DNA of 64,000 nucleotides from Bacteroidota bacterium. Its GTDB lineage: Bacteria; Bacteroidota; Bacteroidia; Sphingobacteriales; Sphingobacteriaceae. The stretch spans positions 1 through 64,000 of the forward strand of contig JABDGE010000001.1 of assembly GCA_013286235.1 (NCBI GenBank), given 5' to 3'. Shown in pieces: positions 56,026-64,000 of the stretch. The translations under genes were made by a program, and so were the position numbers. Positions within the stretch are counted from its first letter, which is position 1. Each line of letters opens with the position of its first letter. Below the pieces are notes generated by a model that saw nothing but the letters and a program-made list of their open reading frames with translations, was not told where the DNA came from and searched no databases.

Positions 56026-57111
56026 CTAACCCAGAAAATCCGCAAGTATCCTGTGGAAATGATGCGTCCCTTGCTCCCGGCTCAAGGAATACCGCCCATG
56101 CTTATAAAAGCGGGATTTTACACCCCTTTGAACGTTTTGGACTATTTCTTCATCTTCTTGTTCCACCTTATCTAAGCCGGCCCCGGCGCCCTTTCCCAAT
56201 TTAGCAGCATCCCACACGTAGGAATAAAAATTAACCCTGCATTCATCAACCGCTACCGGTTCAACCACATTTACCGATAAACCCCAGGGATAAAAGTTAA
56301 ACATCATATTAGGGAAAACCCAGAAGTAGTAGGCCGCCACATTCAAGCCGGCATCAGGCGAACCGGGAGGCAGGTCAAAACAATCCTCATTATTCCTGGC
56401 CAGGCCAAGCTGCAAGTTGGAATAGGGAAAGAAAAGCTCAGTGGTATACTCTCCGAAATCGATAACGGCGTTCAGACCGGCGTGAACAAAAGGAATGTGA
56501 AAGCCCTCGAGGTAGTTTTCGCAATACAACGCCCAGTTGGCTTTAACGTTAAATACCCGGTTCAAGGCAGGTTCCGGTTTAAAGTCGTCCAGCGGCAGCC
56601 AACTCATTCGCTCTATCATGTCCTTAAAAAAAATCTCTGGTTGGAATTTTTGTTCGATGCTGGTGAACATTAATGGGCCCCAATTAAACAGTTTTAGTTT
56701 CGGCAAATTATCCGCTTCCGTAGGAAAGTCTTCAACTCCTTTAAATTCAGGCATAGATAAAAACTGACCATCCAGGTCGAACTTACGGCCATGGTAACGA
56801 CATCTCAGGCTTCGGAGGTTACAGGCCTCACCGGCAACAAGGTTACCCCTGTGTGTGCAAACGTTTGACAACAGGTTGATTTTGTTTGATTGTTCCCTGG
56901 TTAACAACAAAGGCTCGTCAAGGAAGCCGGGAAACAATGTAAAAGGGTGTACGTCGCCGGCATTAGCTACCAGGGCGCTATGGCCCACAAACTGCCAGGT
57001 GGGCGCAAATATCTTTTCCCTGCTTTGTTCAAAAACAGCAGCGTCGGTGTAAATGGAAGCATCGGGCGTTTTAGCCCTGGCAATATTGGGGTCGACGGAA
57101 AACCTGGACAT
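56026..57111 (-). CDS. Rieske non-heme iron oxygenase, alpha subunit
   Basis: 361 aa. Rieske [2Fe-2S] ligands C85, H87, C104 and H107 (VCTHRG / LRCRYHG). The catalytic domain has the mononuclear iron motif E202xxH205xxxxH210 in ENYLEGFHIPFVH; here a Glu bridges where many members have Asp. The third iron ligand should be an acidic residue in the C-terminal part. Close in style to the choline monooxygenase/carnitine oxygenase and other ring-hydroxylating enzymes. No reductase or ferredoxin gene adjoins it, so electrons must come from elsewhere. The substrate cannot be named. Confidence 0.9.
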   Translation of the reverse strand: MSRFSVDPNIARAKTPDASIYTDAAVFEQSREKIFAPTWQFVGHSALVANAGDVHPFTLFPGFLDEPLLLTREQSNKINLLSNVCTHRGNLVAGEACNLRSLRCRYHGRKFDLDGQFLSMPEFKGVEDFPTEADNLPKLKLFNWGPLMFTSIEQKFQPEIFFKDMIERMSWLPLDDFKPEPALNRVFNVKANWALYCENYLEGFHIPFVHAGLNAVIDFGEYTTELFFPYSNLQLGLARNNEDCFDLPPGSPDAGLNVAAYYFWVFPNMMFNFYPWGLSVNVVEPVAVDECRVNFYSYVWDAAKLGKGAGAGLDKVEQEDEEIVQNVQRGVKSRFYKHGRYSLSREQGTHHFHRILADFLG

Positions 57112-57121
57112 GCAGTATAAA

Positions 57122-57155
57122 GGATTTGCTTAATTGAGGCAAATTAAGCAAATCC
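57122..57155 (-). promoter_or_regulatory. 14-bp-arm inverted repeat before the Rieske ATG
   Basis: GGATTTGCTTAATT and AATTAAGCAAATCC are perfect complements separated by 6 nt, 10 nt upstream of the start codon. It could be a repressor operator or an mRNA hairpin that hides the start region. No U-tract typical of a terminator follows. Confidence 0.6.
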
Positions 57156-57282
57156 TCCGAATGGTGAAGACTATAACGGCAATCCCGAGAAATCGCGTCT
57201 AAAACATCTCTATATAAAACTCAAATTTTTTCTCTGCGTTCTCAGTGAGGGCCGCGTTCTTGACAGTGATGCTATTAAGTTA

Positions 57283-57327
57283 AGAAAAAACAACCCTCTT
57301 ACCTTTACCGCTTGCGGTAGAGAGGGT
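57283..57327 (-). terminator. Intrinsic terminator after the GH3 gene
   Basis: On the minus strand CCCTCT...AGAGGG encloses a second hairpin, TACCGC/GCGGTA, and is followed by TTGTTTTTT. It lies about 95 nt after the GH3 stop. Confidence 0.7.
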
Positions 57328-57422
57328 CGGCAGCGGAGCAATGTCGGGGTGAGCAGACGGAGCGCGTCAACTACCGCCAGCGCTCCCGTTACTTTTCTAA
57401 AATCGATTGCCAACAAAACCAA

Positions 57423-59696
57423 TTACAATTTACCCGACCTGTCCGGGGCCACAGTTGAGATATAATTAAAACTCTGCGACTGATCACCGATCATCACTTT
57501 AAATTCACCGGGTTCGGTAACGGTTTTACTCAGGTCATTTACAAAAGCAATGTCTTTGGTTGTAATTTTAAAGGTAACTGTTTTAGTTTCGCCAGCTTTC
57601 AGGTCTACCTTGTCGTATGCACGCAGGCGTTTAAAATCCGGCGCTATACTGGCATATTCCTCCTGTGTGTACATCAATACCGACTCTTTACCATCGCGTG
57701 CCCCGGAATTTTTCACATCAACGGTAACCGTAATGGTTTCGCCGTCTTTCAGGTCGGGCTGACTTAAGTGCAGGTTGCTGTAGCTGAAAGTAGTATAGCT
57801 CAAGCCTGTGCCAAATTCATAAAGCGGATTATAGCCATGTTTATCGTCGGAATTGCCGTTCTCCAGGTTCTTGCGGTAATAATTCACCAAAGCATTGGCG
57901 TACCGGGGGTAGGTCACGGGCAGTTTTCCAGATGGGTTTACATTTCCAAATAGTATATCAGCAATGGCGTCCCCTCCTTCGTTACCCGACAGATAGGCCA
58001 TCAATGTGGCTGATGAATGGCTTTCGGCCTCAGTGACGATACGAGGTCTTCCCTCCGCTAAAACAAGGATGATGGGCTTACCCGTGGCGGCCAGCTCAAG
58101 CGCCAGCTCGGTTTGTGCCCATGGCAGGTTGAGGTCATCGATATTGCCCACATTCTCGGTATAGGAGAGCTCACCCAAACACAATACAATGGCATCGGCG
58201 CTTTTAGCGGCTTTCACCGCATCGTTTACATTTTGCAGGCTGTCATAAGTAGCGCCGGGCTGGTAGGTAACATTATCCTTCCCTATTTCTATTTGGATGG
58301 CCTTCAGGATGGTATTCTTGTTCGCGGCAAAACTATCGGATTGTTCCCCTTGCCAGGTATAGCTCCAGCCGCCGTCAAGGGCGCGCATGGTATTTGCGGT
58401 TGGGCCGGTTACCAGCACTTTCATAGTTTTTTTTAGCGGAAGCACGTTATTGTTATTTTTTAGCAGCGTTATGGATTCAGTAGCAGCCTGCAGGCTCACT
58501 TTCCTAAACTCCTCCGATCCGAATTTAGGGTAGTCATCGGGGTTTCCCACGGGATGGTCGAACAAGCCCAACTCATATTTAACTTTCAATATGCGATGAA
58601 CCGCCTGGTTAATACGTGCCATTGGCACTTTTCCTTCGTTTACCAACTCGATAAGATAGTTATAGAAGCTGTATTCGTAGGGAACCATGCTCATATCCAC
58701 ACCGGCGTTTACAGCGATCATAACCGCATCTTTTTGGGTTGCGGCAATATGGTGGCGATCATGCAGATACTCTATATCCCGCCAGTCGCTTACCACAACG
58801 CCTTCAAAATGAAGCTCTCCGCGCAAAACATCGGTGAGCATGTAATGACTTGCATGTAAAGGCACACCGTTGATCTCGCCCGAATTGACCATCAGGGTCT
58901 TCGCTCCTTCTTTAACCGCTTCAATAAAAGGAGGCAGGAAATATTCGCGCATGTAGCGGTCGGGTATCCAGGCCGGCGTGCGGTCTTTGCCATCTAATGG
59001 GTCGCCATAGCCAAGGTAATGCTTCATGCAAGCAGCCACATGGTACTTGTCGCCCACATCGCTGCCCTGGTAGCCGTGAATGATGGATGCGCCCATGGTC
59101 TTCACCAGGTAAGGATCTTCGCCGAATGTTTCATAGATGCGCGGCCACAGCGGCATTTTGCCCAAATCCAAAACCGGCGAATAATTCCAGGGGATACAGC
59201 TGGCCCGGGTTTCGTAGGCTGTGATAGTACCCGCTTTATAGGCCAGCAAGCGGTTAAAAGTAGCTGCCATCCCAATCTCCTGAGGAAACAGCGTACTGCC
59301 AACGGTATAGGTTACGCCGTGTATAGCATCAATTCCATATATCACCGGGATCTTAAGGCGGTCTTGGGCAGCTTCCGCTTGTATGGCGGATATCACCTCG
59401 TACCAGTGCTTACGGTCGTAGGCATGGCCGCTCACGTTTAAGATAGAACCGACGTGGTATTTCAGGATGGCTTCTTTGATCTTGTCGGCATCGATCTGGT
59501 GAACACCGTTGGTCGTGGTAGAAACAACGTCAGAGGTGACTTCGGTCATTTGGCCCACTTTTTCCTCGAGGGTCATTTTTGCGATGAGCGAATCTACCTT
59601 TTGGTCTAATGCACTGGCGGGTTTAGTACCCTGTGCCGATGCGGACAATGCGCCCAAGGACGCGAGCACAATTAGGCTGAATAAATTTTTGATCAT
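57423..59696 (-). CDS. bglX: Family GH3 beta-glucosidase, BglX-like
   Basis: 757 aa. Signal peptide about 1-22 (LIVLASLGALSASAQG). GH3 N-terminal barrel with KHYLGYG and nucleophile D304 in GVVVSDWRDIEYLHD. GH3 C-terminal domain (TLLKNNNNVLPLKK, VLCLGELSYTENVGNIDDL) and a fibronectin type III-like end domain (LYEFGTGLSYTTFSYSN). It removes terminal glucose from beta-linked oligosaccharides in the periplasm. It follows the GH9 and SSS genes on the same strand, giving a beta-glucan breakdown set. The length fits BglX (about 750-765 aa). Confidence 0.93.
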   Translation of the reverse strand: MIKNLFSLIVLASLGALSASAQGTKPASALDQKVDSLIAKMTLEEKVGQMTEVTSDVVSTTTNGVHQIDADKIKEAILKYHVGSILNVSGHAYDRKHWYEVISAIQAEAAQDRLKIPVIYGIDAIHGVTYTVGSTLFPQEIGMAATFNRLLAYKAGTITAYETRASCIPWNYSPVLDLGKMPLWPRIYETFGEDPYLVKTMGASIIHGYQGSDVGDKYHVAACMKHYLGYGDPLDGKDRTPAWIPDRYMREYFLPPFIEAVKEGAKTLMVNSGEINGVPLHASHYMLTDVLRGELHFEGVVVSDWRDIEYLHDRHHIAATQKDAVMIAVNAGVDMSMVPYEYSFYNYLIELVNEGKVPMARINQAVHRILKVKYELGLFDHPVGNPDDYPKFGSEEFRKVSLQAATESITLLKNNNNVLPLKKTMKVLVTGPTANTMRALDGGWSYTWQGEQSDSFAANKNTILKAIQIEIGKDNVTYQPGATYDSLQNVNDAVKAAKSADAIVLCLGELSYTENVGNIDDLNLPWAQTELALELAATGKPIILVLAEGRPRIVTEAESHSSATLMAYLSGNEGGDAIADILFGNVNPSGKLPVTYPRYANALVNYYRKNLENGNSDDKHGYNPLYEFGTGLSYTTFSYSNLHLSQPDLKDGETITVTVDVKNSGARDGKESVLMYTQEEYASIAPDFKRLRAYDKVDLKAGETKTVTFKITTKDIAFVNDLSKTVTEPGEFKVMIGDQSQSFNYISTVAPDRSGKL

Positions 59697-59910
59697 GACA
59701 ATTTGGTATACAGGTTGAGTTTTATTTGGTAATGCTATTTATAAATTCTCATCAATGAGAATATTTTTTTATCAATTTATTTTTTTTTAAATGCCTTTAA
59801 CTTAATCTTTTATACCGGCTTCTCCATGGATTTAAACTATTCTTTTCGCAACCCGGTAGAAGCGTCTTCCGGACTTTCCGACTTCCGGACTTTCGGACTT
59901 CCCGACTAAT
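59697..59910. other. GH9-GH3 spacer: palindrome and repeats
   Basis: ATTCTCATCAATGAGAAT at 59745-59762 is a perfect 8-bp-arm inverted repeat with a 2-bp gap, about 50 nt before the GH3 ATG, a possible operator. CGGACTTTCCGACTTCCGG-type words fill 59868-59908 up to the GH9 stop. Confidence 0.5.
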
Positions 59911-61707
59911 TTACAATTTTAATTTGTCCTGCAAAGCCTCCATCGCATTTGCAAGGTAAGCCAGCGGCGCGTTCCAGTTAATGGCGATCTCGTTAACCGC
60001 GTAAGCCCGTTCATTGTCGATATAAGCCTCATCAGGAACAGTGGACGGTACCTTTACATGATCCTGCATGCCGGGATTCGGTCCGCCGACTAACAGCCCC
60101 GGAACAGGATCATCAACACCATCTGATGCCGATGGACGGTGATGCGGGTGCATGGGCGTTTTACTGCCATAACCCGTTACATAGGAATAGCCTGTGCCAT
60201 TGCGACCCAACAAATAATCGAGGTTATCAAGCGCATAGTCAAGATAACGGGTATCATTGGTTAACTTATAAGCCTGCACCAGAGCTACCCCCTCGTTGGC
60301 TGCCACGGAATTACTTCCCCAATTAAAATTCCGCGCTGATTTATCCATTACCGTTTTATAGGCCGTTTCATGAGCGCCGCTTACCAGGCTATCGGCAAAA
60401 GAGACCAATCGTTTTTTCAATTCGGGTACCTGCGGCGGGCACTTGCTACCCAGTAAATCGCAATTTTTTATGAGGGTGTAATAACCCAAAAGCCGCACCT
60501 GGCTCCAGGTGGGCAATGGCATCAAACCATCCGGAATGAGGTTTACGGCATTTAGATATTTTGCATCCGTGGTGGTTACGTACAATTCCGAGGCTGCCCA
60601 AATGAACTCGTCGTCAAATCTCCGGTCGCCATAATCGCCGGTGGTTACTTTGGGGCTGAATTGCCGGTTCATGGTCGTTTGGTTGTAAACCACCTTTGGA
60701 TTTTGCTGGGCCCAACTCCAGGCCTGTTCAGCCGCGTTTAAACAGGAGTCGGCTAAACCGGGAACCTCGGTCGGAAATTTGCGGAATATCCGCGATGCCT
60801 GCGCCATCACCGCAGCGAAGTCCAGCGTTGCAGCAGTCCCTTTTTGAACGACGTAACGGAGGGAGTCGGCCTTGTCAGGCATTTCAAATTTATCGAAGGC
60901 TGCGTTTGTCAGTTTATGATAAACCCCGCCATCATTCGGATCCTGCATGGTAAGCATCCAGCGCAGGTTCCATAAAACCTCGTTCAAGATGTCGGGAATG
61001 TGGTTCCCGCTTTCGGGAATGTTCAGTTTTACGGTTTTCATATAAGCCGGAAAATCCTCGTACAAGGAAAGCAAAGTACTGGTGCTGATGCCGCTGTTGA
61101 CGATGTATTTGTTATAGTCGCCCGCGTCATACCAGCCACGGGGCGATGAAATGACAGTTCCCGCCGGCCTTTTGCCGCTTGCCGCCGAAGGATGCACCAG
61201 CACCGCCGTATCCGGATGTCCCTCTGCTCTATGCCATTTACCGGCATATTTTTCATCAAGCGCTGTAGAGGCGCGCATAAAGTAATAAGCTTTGATGGAA
61301 GCATCTGCCACTGGCCGCAAAACAGCTTTTTTTATTTCAAACGGCCAGGAATCGCCCAGGCCCGGAACATGAACCAGGTATTTGCCCGATTTACTGTAAG
61401 CGGAAAATTCTGCTATCTGCGTGTAATTGCCTGAGAAAGCAGGCTTAGACGATCTTTTGAGTGTACCTGTAAATACGATATGATGGCTTAAGGTTTCGAG
61501 GTAAAACACACTGTCACGGCCTTCAACAACGATAGCAATCTTGGGCGCGGCCGGATAAAAGCCTGATTGGTTGAGGCGGATAGCGGGCGAACCCGGGGCT
61601 TGAGCATAAACACATTGCCCCGCTGTCAACGCCGCCGCCAATCCAAAAACAAGTTTTAATAACCTGCGAAAGACAATTTTGGAACAAATAAGTTGAAGAT
61701 TAAACAT
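59911..61707 (-). CDS. Family GH9 endoglucanase
   Basis: 598 aa from the ATG at 61707; a start at 61752 is also in frame but would put a non-signal stretch before the secretion signal. Signal peptide about 15-36 (LVFGLAAALTAGQCVYAQ). Then an immunoglobulin-like N-terminal cellulase domain (IRLNQSGFYP..) and an (alpha/alpha)6 barrel: catalytic base region GWYDAGDYNKYIVNSG, the substrate/His motif HPHHRPSASDG, and the catalytic Glu in DNERAYAVNEIAINWN. It cuts internal beta-1,4 bonds of cellulose or mixed-linkage glucan (xyloglucan or other glucans are possible). No carbohydrate-binding module or dockerin was seen. Confidence 0.92.
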   Translation of the reverse strand: MFNLQLICSKIVFRRLLKLVFGLAAALTAGQCVYAQAPGSPAIRLNQSGFYPAAPKIAIVVEGRDSVFYLETLSHHIVFTGTLKRSSKPAFSGNYTQIAEFSAYSKSGKYLVHVPGLGDSWPFEIKKAVLRPVADASIKAYYFMRASTALDEKYAGKWHRAEGHPDTAVLVHPSAASGKRPAGTVISSPRGWYDAGDYNKYIVNSGISTSTLLSLYEDFPAYMKTVKLNIPESGNHIPDILNEVLWNLRWMLTMQDPNDGGVYHKLTNAAFDKFEMPDKADSLRYVVQKGTAATLDFAAVMAQASRIFRKFPTEVPGLADSCLNAAEQAWSWAQQNPKVVYNQTTMNRQFSPKVTTGDYGDRRFDDEFIWAASELYVTTTDAKYLNAVNLIPDGLMPLPTWSQVRLLGYYTLIKNCDLLGSKCPPQVPELKKRLVSFADSLVSGAHETAYKTVMDKSARNFNWGSNSVAANEGVALVQAYKLTNDTRYLDYALDNLDYLLGRNGTGYSYVTGYGSKTPMHPHHRPSASDGVDDPVPGLLVGGPNPGMQDHVKVPSTVPDEAYIDNERAYAVNEIAINWNAPLAYLANAMEALQDKLKL

Positions 61708-62075
61708 TTCAGACAGAAAACCTGCTGATAAAGATAGGTGTAAGTTATACAATAAGCATAATACTAATTTGACGTACGGAGGCGGAATTGTAATACTTTA
61801 TAAACAGTGTTTGCTTTGGCCAATCACTCTTATATTCAAAGGCAAAATAAAAGTGGCAGGAGTAACCTCGCCGCTTTTATTTTATTAAAAGTGTAAAATA
61901 AGGACCTGATGTTTTGGCTAAAATAACTGGTCGGGACCAATCTATTTTTTAACCGCTGAGCTAAAGAAAAACACTCCTCCCCTAAATTTAGGGGAGGTTG
62001 GGAGGGGTAAAGGGACAGATGCCTGTGCTCACCCGTTAAATTTGGCGCACTTAAGTTATATGGAATAGTCCACAA
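61708..62075. other. 368-bp gap between SSS and GH9: terminator and G/C element
   Basis: A hairpin terminator is at 61844-61883. A perfect 22-bp palindrome at 61976-61997 (CCTCCCC..GGGGAGG with AT-rich centre TAAATTTA) belongs to the same G/C family as in the permease array. A 79-codon ORF over these repeats is not supported. Confidence 0.7.
61844..61883 (-). terminator. Intrinsic terminator after the SSS gene
   Basis: Arms AAAATAAAAGTGGC and GCCGCTTTTATTTT (one G-T pair) enclose a 12-nt loop with inner AGG/CCT pairing. The A/T-rich outer arms make it potentially bidirectional. Confidence 0.65.
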
Positions 62076-63767
62076 CTACCAGAAAAAAGTATACAACGCC
62101 GTTAAGATAACAGCAATAATTATAGCTCCAATCGCGAAGCCCCTGTTGGTTTTAAACATATTCACATCTACCTCTAAACCGTTCGTGCGCAAACCTTTCG
62201 CGTTTTCAATCATCGATATCACGTACATGCCAACAATACAAATGATAAATACAAAGCCCATTCTATCTAAAAAAGGAATTTCATATACGCCATCGGCATT
62301 TAGTTTTGAAAAACCAAAGGGCTGCAAAAAGGAAAGGTTTGTCCAATACGGCAAAAACTTGAACACAATAGCGAATGCCAGGCCGCCTATGGTTGCGAAT
62401 AATGCGGCATTTGAAGTTGCCTTTTTCCAAAAGAAACCTAAAATGAACATGGCAAATATACCCGGCGAAACAAAACCTGTGTACTCCTGTATGTACTGGA
62501 AGCCTTGTTTGCCTTCGCCCATCAACATATCGCCAATAACAAACGACAATAAAACGCCTAATACCATTGCCACCACCACTGCTATTTTACCGGTATTCAC
62601 CAGGTTCTTTTCCGAAGCTTTGGAATTGATGGCCTTTTTATAAATATCCAGCGTAAATATAGTGGCTATACTATTTGCTTTACCTGCTAAAGACGCCACG
62701 ATGGCCGCGGTTAACGCTGCAAATGAAAGCCCTTTCAGGTAATTTGGCAATAGGTTAAGGATGGAAGGATAGGCCTTATTGACATCTAAAACCCCTTTTG
62801 AGCTTAACATTTCACGGTGAAACATTCCCTTTTGATAAAGAACGTAAGCCGCTATACCTGGCAGAACTACAATTACCGGCATCAGTAACTTCAGGAAAGC
62901 TGCGAAAAGGATACCCGACCTGGCTGTTTTAAGATCGGCCCCAAGAGCCCTTTGGGTAATATATTGATTACAGCCCCAATAATTTAAATTGGTGATCCAC
63001 ATACCGCCAATAAGTACCGAAATGCCCGGCAGATCAAGGTAATTGGGGTTACCCTTTTTGAATATCATCTGGAAGTGGTCGCTGGCATCTGTCCGCAATA
63101 ATTTAAAACCGTTCCAAAGGCCGGTTGTACCGGACTTCTCGCTTATCAAATGTAATGCAATATAGGTAGCAGCCAGTCCGCCCAATACAAGAAAGAATAC
63201 TTGTACAACATCGGTATAACCGATCACCTTCATACCGCCCAAAGTGATAATGATAGCAATAACAGCTAATAAAGTAATAACTAATTTAAGGTCTAACCCG
63301 GAAATGCCTGCTATTGCAACCCCGCCTAAATAGAGTATCGACATTAAGTTCACAACAATATAAAGCATCAGCCAGAATATTGCCATAATCATGGCTACCG
63401 TGCCATTATACCGCTGATGGAGAAACTGCGGCATAGTGGCTATTTTGTTTTTGAGGTAAACCGGGATAAAAAATACAGCTACGATAACAAGCGTCGCGGC
63501 GGCCATCCATTCGTAAGTACTAATGGCAAGCCCCATCTTAAACCCCGAACCGCTCATGCCCACCATCTGCTCGGCTGAGATATTCGAAGCTATTAAAGAT
63601 GCGCCTATTGCCCACCATGTTAACGACCCTTCAGCTAAAAAATAACCTTTGGAGGTACCGTCACTTTTATTTTTACGTTGATATACCCACCAGCCGTAAA
63701 GAGACACTACTGCAAAATAGAAAAGAAATACGGCCCAGTCGGCGCCAGAGAGGGTTTTTAAGCTCAT
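62076..63767 (-). CDS. Sodium/sugar symporter, SSS family (SglT-like)
   Basis: 563 aa, about 14 hydrophobic segments. SSS landmarks: GYFLAEGSLTWWAIGASLIASNISAEQMVGMSG near 42-74 (seen in parts, for example LIASNISAEQ), the Na+-site region around SFAALTAAIVASLAGKANSIA, and GWNQ-like CNQYITQRALGA. It most resembles glucose/galactose cotransporters such as vSGLT (inferred). Next to GH9 and GH3 it probably imports the glucose or disaccharides they release. It has its own promoter and terminator, so it need not be strictly co-transcribed with the enzymes. Confidence 0.92.
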   Translation of the reverse strand: MSLKTLSGADWAVFLFYFAVVSLYGWWVYQRKNKSDGTSKGYFLAEGSLTWWAIGASLIASNISAEQMVGMSGSGFKMGLAISTYEWMAAATLVIVAVFFIPVYLKNKIATMPQFLHQRYNGTVAMIMAIFWLMLYIVVNLMSILYLGGVAIAGISGLDLKLVITLLAVIAIIITLGGMKVIGYTDVVQVFFLVLGGLAATYIALHLISEKSGTTGLWNGFKLLRTDASDHFQMIFKKGNPNYLDLPGISVLIGGMWITNLNYWGCNQYITQRALGADLKTARSGILFAAFLKLLMPVIVVLPGIAAYVLYQKGMFHREMLSSKGVLDVNKAYPSILNLLPNYLKGLSFAALTAAIVASLAGKANSIATIFTLDIYKKAINSKASEKNLVNTGKIAVVVAMVLGVLLSFVIGDMLMGEGKQGFQYIQEYTGFVSPGIFAMFILGFFWKKATSNAALFATIGGLAFAIVFKFLPYWTNLSFLQPFGFSKLNADGVYEIPFLDRMGFVFIICIVGMYVISMIENAKGLRTNGLEVDVNMFKTNRGFAIGAIIIAVILTALYTFFW

Positions 63768-64000
63768 TTTTGGGTGTGTGTTTTGACTTAAATTGTTGGT
63801 TTGACAATTATAAAATATATAAATCGGTTTTTCAAATTTATGCGCGGCTATTCAGGACGTAATGTTCAACTATCAAAAGTTTTACCGAACGGGACTGAAA
63901 AGCAAAAAACAGGAAACTGCCTATTTTGAAATAACTGGCCGGAACGAATGTAAATGTTTTTGGCGAAAAGAGAAGAAAAAAGAAAAGGGGCCAGGATAAA
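63768..64000. other. Upstream region at right window edge
   Basis: The SSS promoter lies at 63805-63836. The last 150 bases are A-rich and carry no recognisable coding start or repeat. Confidence 0.5.
63805..63836 (-). promoter_or_regulatory. Candidate promoter of the SSS gene
   Basis: On the minus strand TTTG, 20 nt, then TATAATTG (one mismatch to TAnnTTTG). The start would be about 30 nt before the ATG. An overlapping TAAATTTG at 63831-63838 is a perfect -7 box but has no partner at the right distance. Confidence 0.4.

Larger units (their letters stand above)
57112..57422. other. 311-bp gap: Rieske 5' hairpin and GH3 terminator
   Basis: It carries the inverted repeat at 57122-57155 and the terminator at 57283-57327. 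From 57328 to 57400 lies G/C-rich sequence (TCGGCAGCGGAGCAATGTCG and similar) that looks like another dispersed intergenic element. No gene was seen. Confidence 0.65.

Noticed and set aside
57328..57400. G/C-rich stretch after the GH3 terminator as a small gene
   Set aside because: The open frame (57210-57422) runs through the terminator stem and shows no protein-like features; it looks like a dispersed intergenic element.
61836..62075. 79-codon minus-strand ORF between SSS and GH9
   Set aside because: It is made of the terminator hairpin and the G/C palindromic element; it resembles no protein family.

Overview
The window looks like chromosomal DNA of a Bacteroidota bacterium of the Sphingobacteriaceae type (Mucilaginibacter or Pedobacter relative; inferred). 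The reasons are promoters of the TTTG / TAnnTTTG type, few Shine-Dalgarno sequences, very large two-lobed MacB/FtsX permeases, a YceI protein, glycan genes with an SSS symporter, and intergenic DNA crowded with short degenerate repeats. No rRNA, tRNA, transposase, phage gene or CRISPR array was recognised.

Positions 1-36436 (all minus strand) form one remarkable locus: thirteen tandem paralogous FtsX/MacB-like permeases (the leftmost runs off the window), preceded in the direction of reading by a single ABC ATPase (34172-34849) and a single MacA/HlyD-type adaptor (35183-36436). Each permease is a fused two-lobe protein of about 785-825 residues, with two coupling-helix motifs and two periplasmic domains. 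The coupling motifs and the C-terminus (PVxSLxxE) hardly vary, while the periplasmic domains do. This suggests that alternative permeases share one motor and one adaptor. Many of the genes are bounded at the start codon, the stop codon or both by copies of the same G/C-rich palindromic element, in inverted orientation at the two ends. Two permeases (10369-12792 and 13157-15580) were duplicated together with their upstream DNA. Divergent from the operon lie a sigma-54-type response regulator and an NtrY-like histidine kinase (37015-39715), the probable local regulators.

Positions 39960-44161 hold a methionine/homoserine operon: a promoter, a SAM-I riboswitch, a previously unannotated 38-residue leader ORF ending in a run of Cys and Met codons, then metY, metX and homoserine dehydrogenase, closed by a terminator. 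Riboswitch plus polycysteine leader implies two-input sulfur control and is one of the two most interesting finds here. Next come recR with a coupled glycosyltransferase, an SDR oxidoreductase, and a convergent KirBac-type potassium channel.

Positions 47774-51518 hold a trpDFBA operon behind a textbook trp attenuator: a 13-residue leader peptide with three consecutive Trp codons, an antiterminator and a terminator. trpE, trpG and trpC are not in the window. They are followed by a small PH-like membrane protein, a hybrid histidine kinase, a Sua5/YciO-type tRNA threonylcarbamoyladenylate synthase, a YceI protein and a Rieske oxygenase with a 14-bp-arm hairpin just before its start codon. The right end (57423-63767, minus strand) is a beta-glucan utilisation group: SSS sugar symporter, GH9 endoglucanase and GH3 beta-glucosidase.
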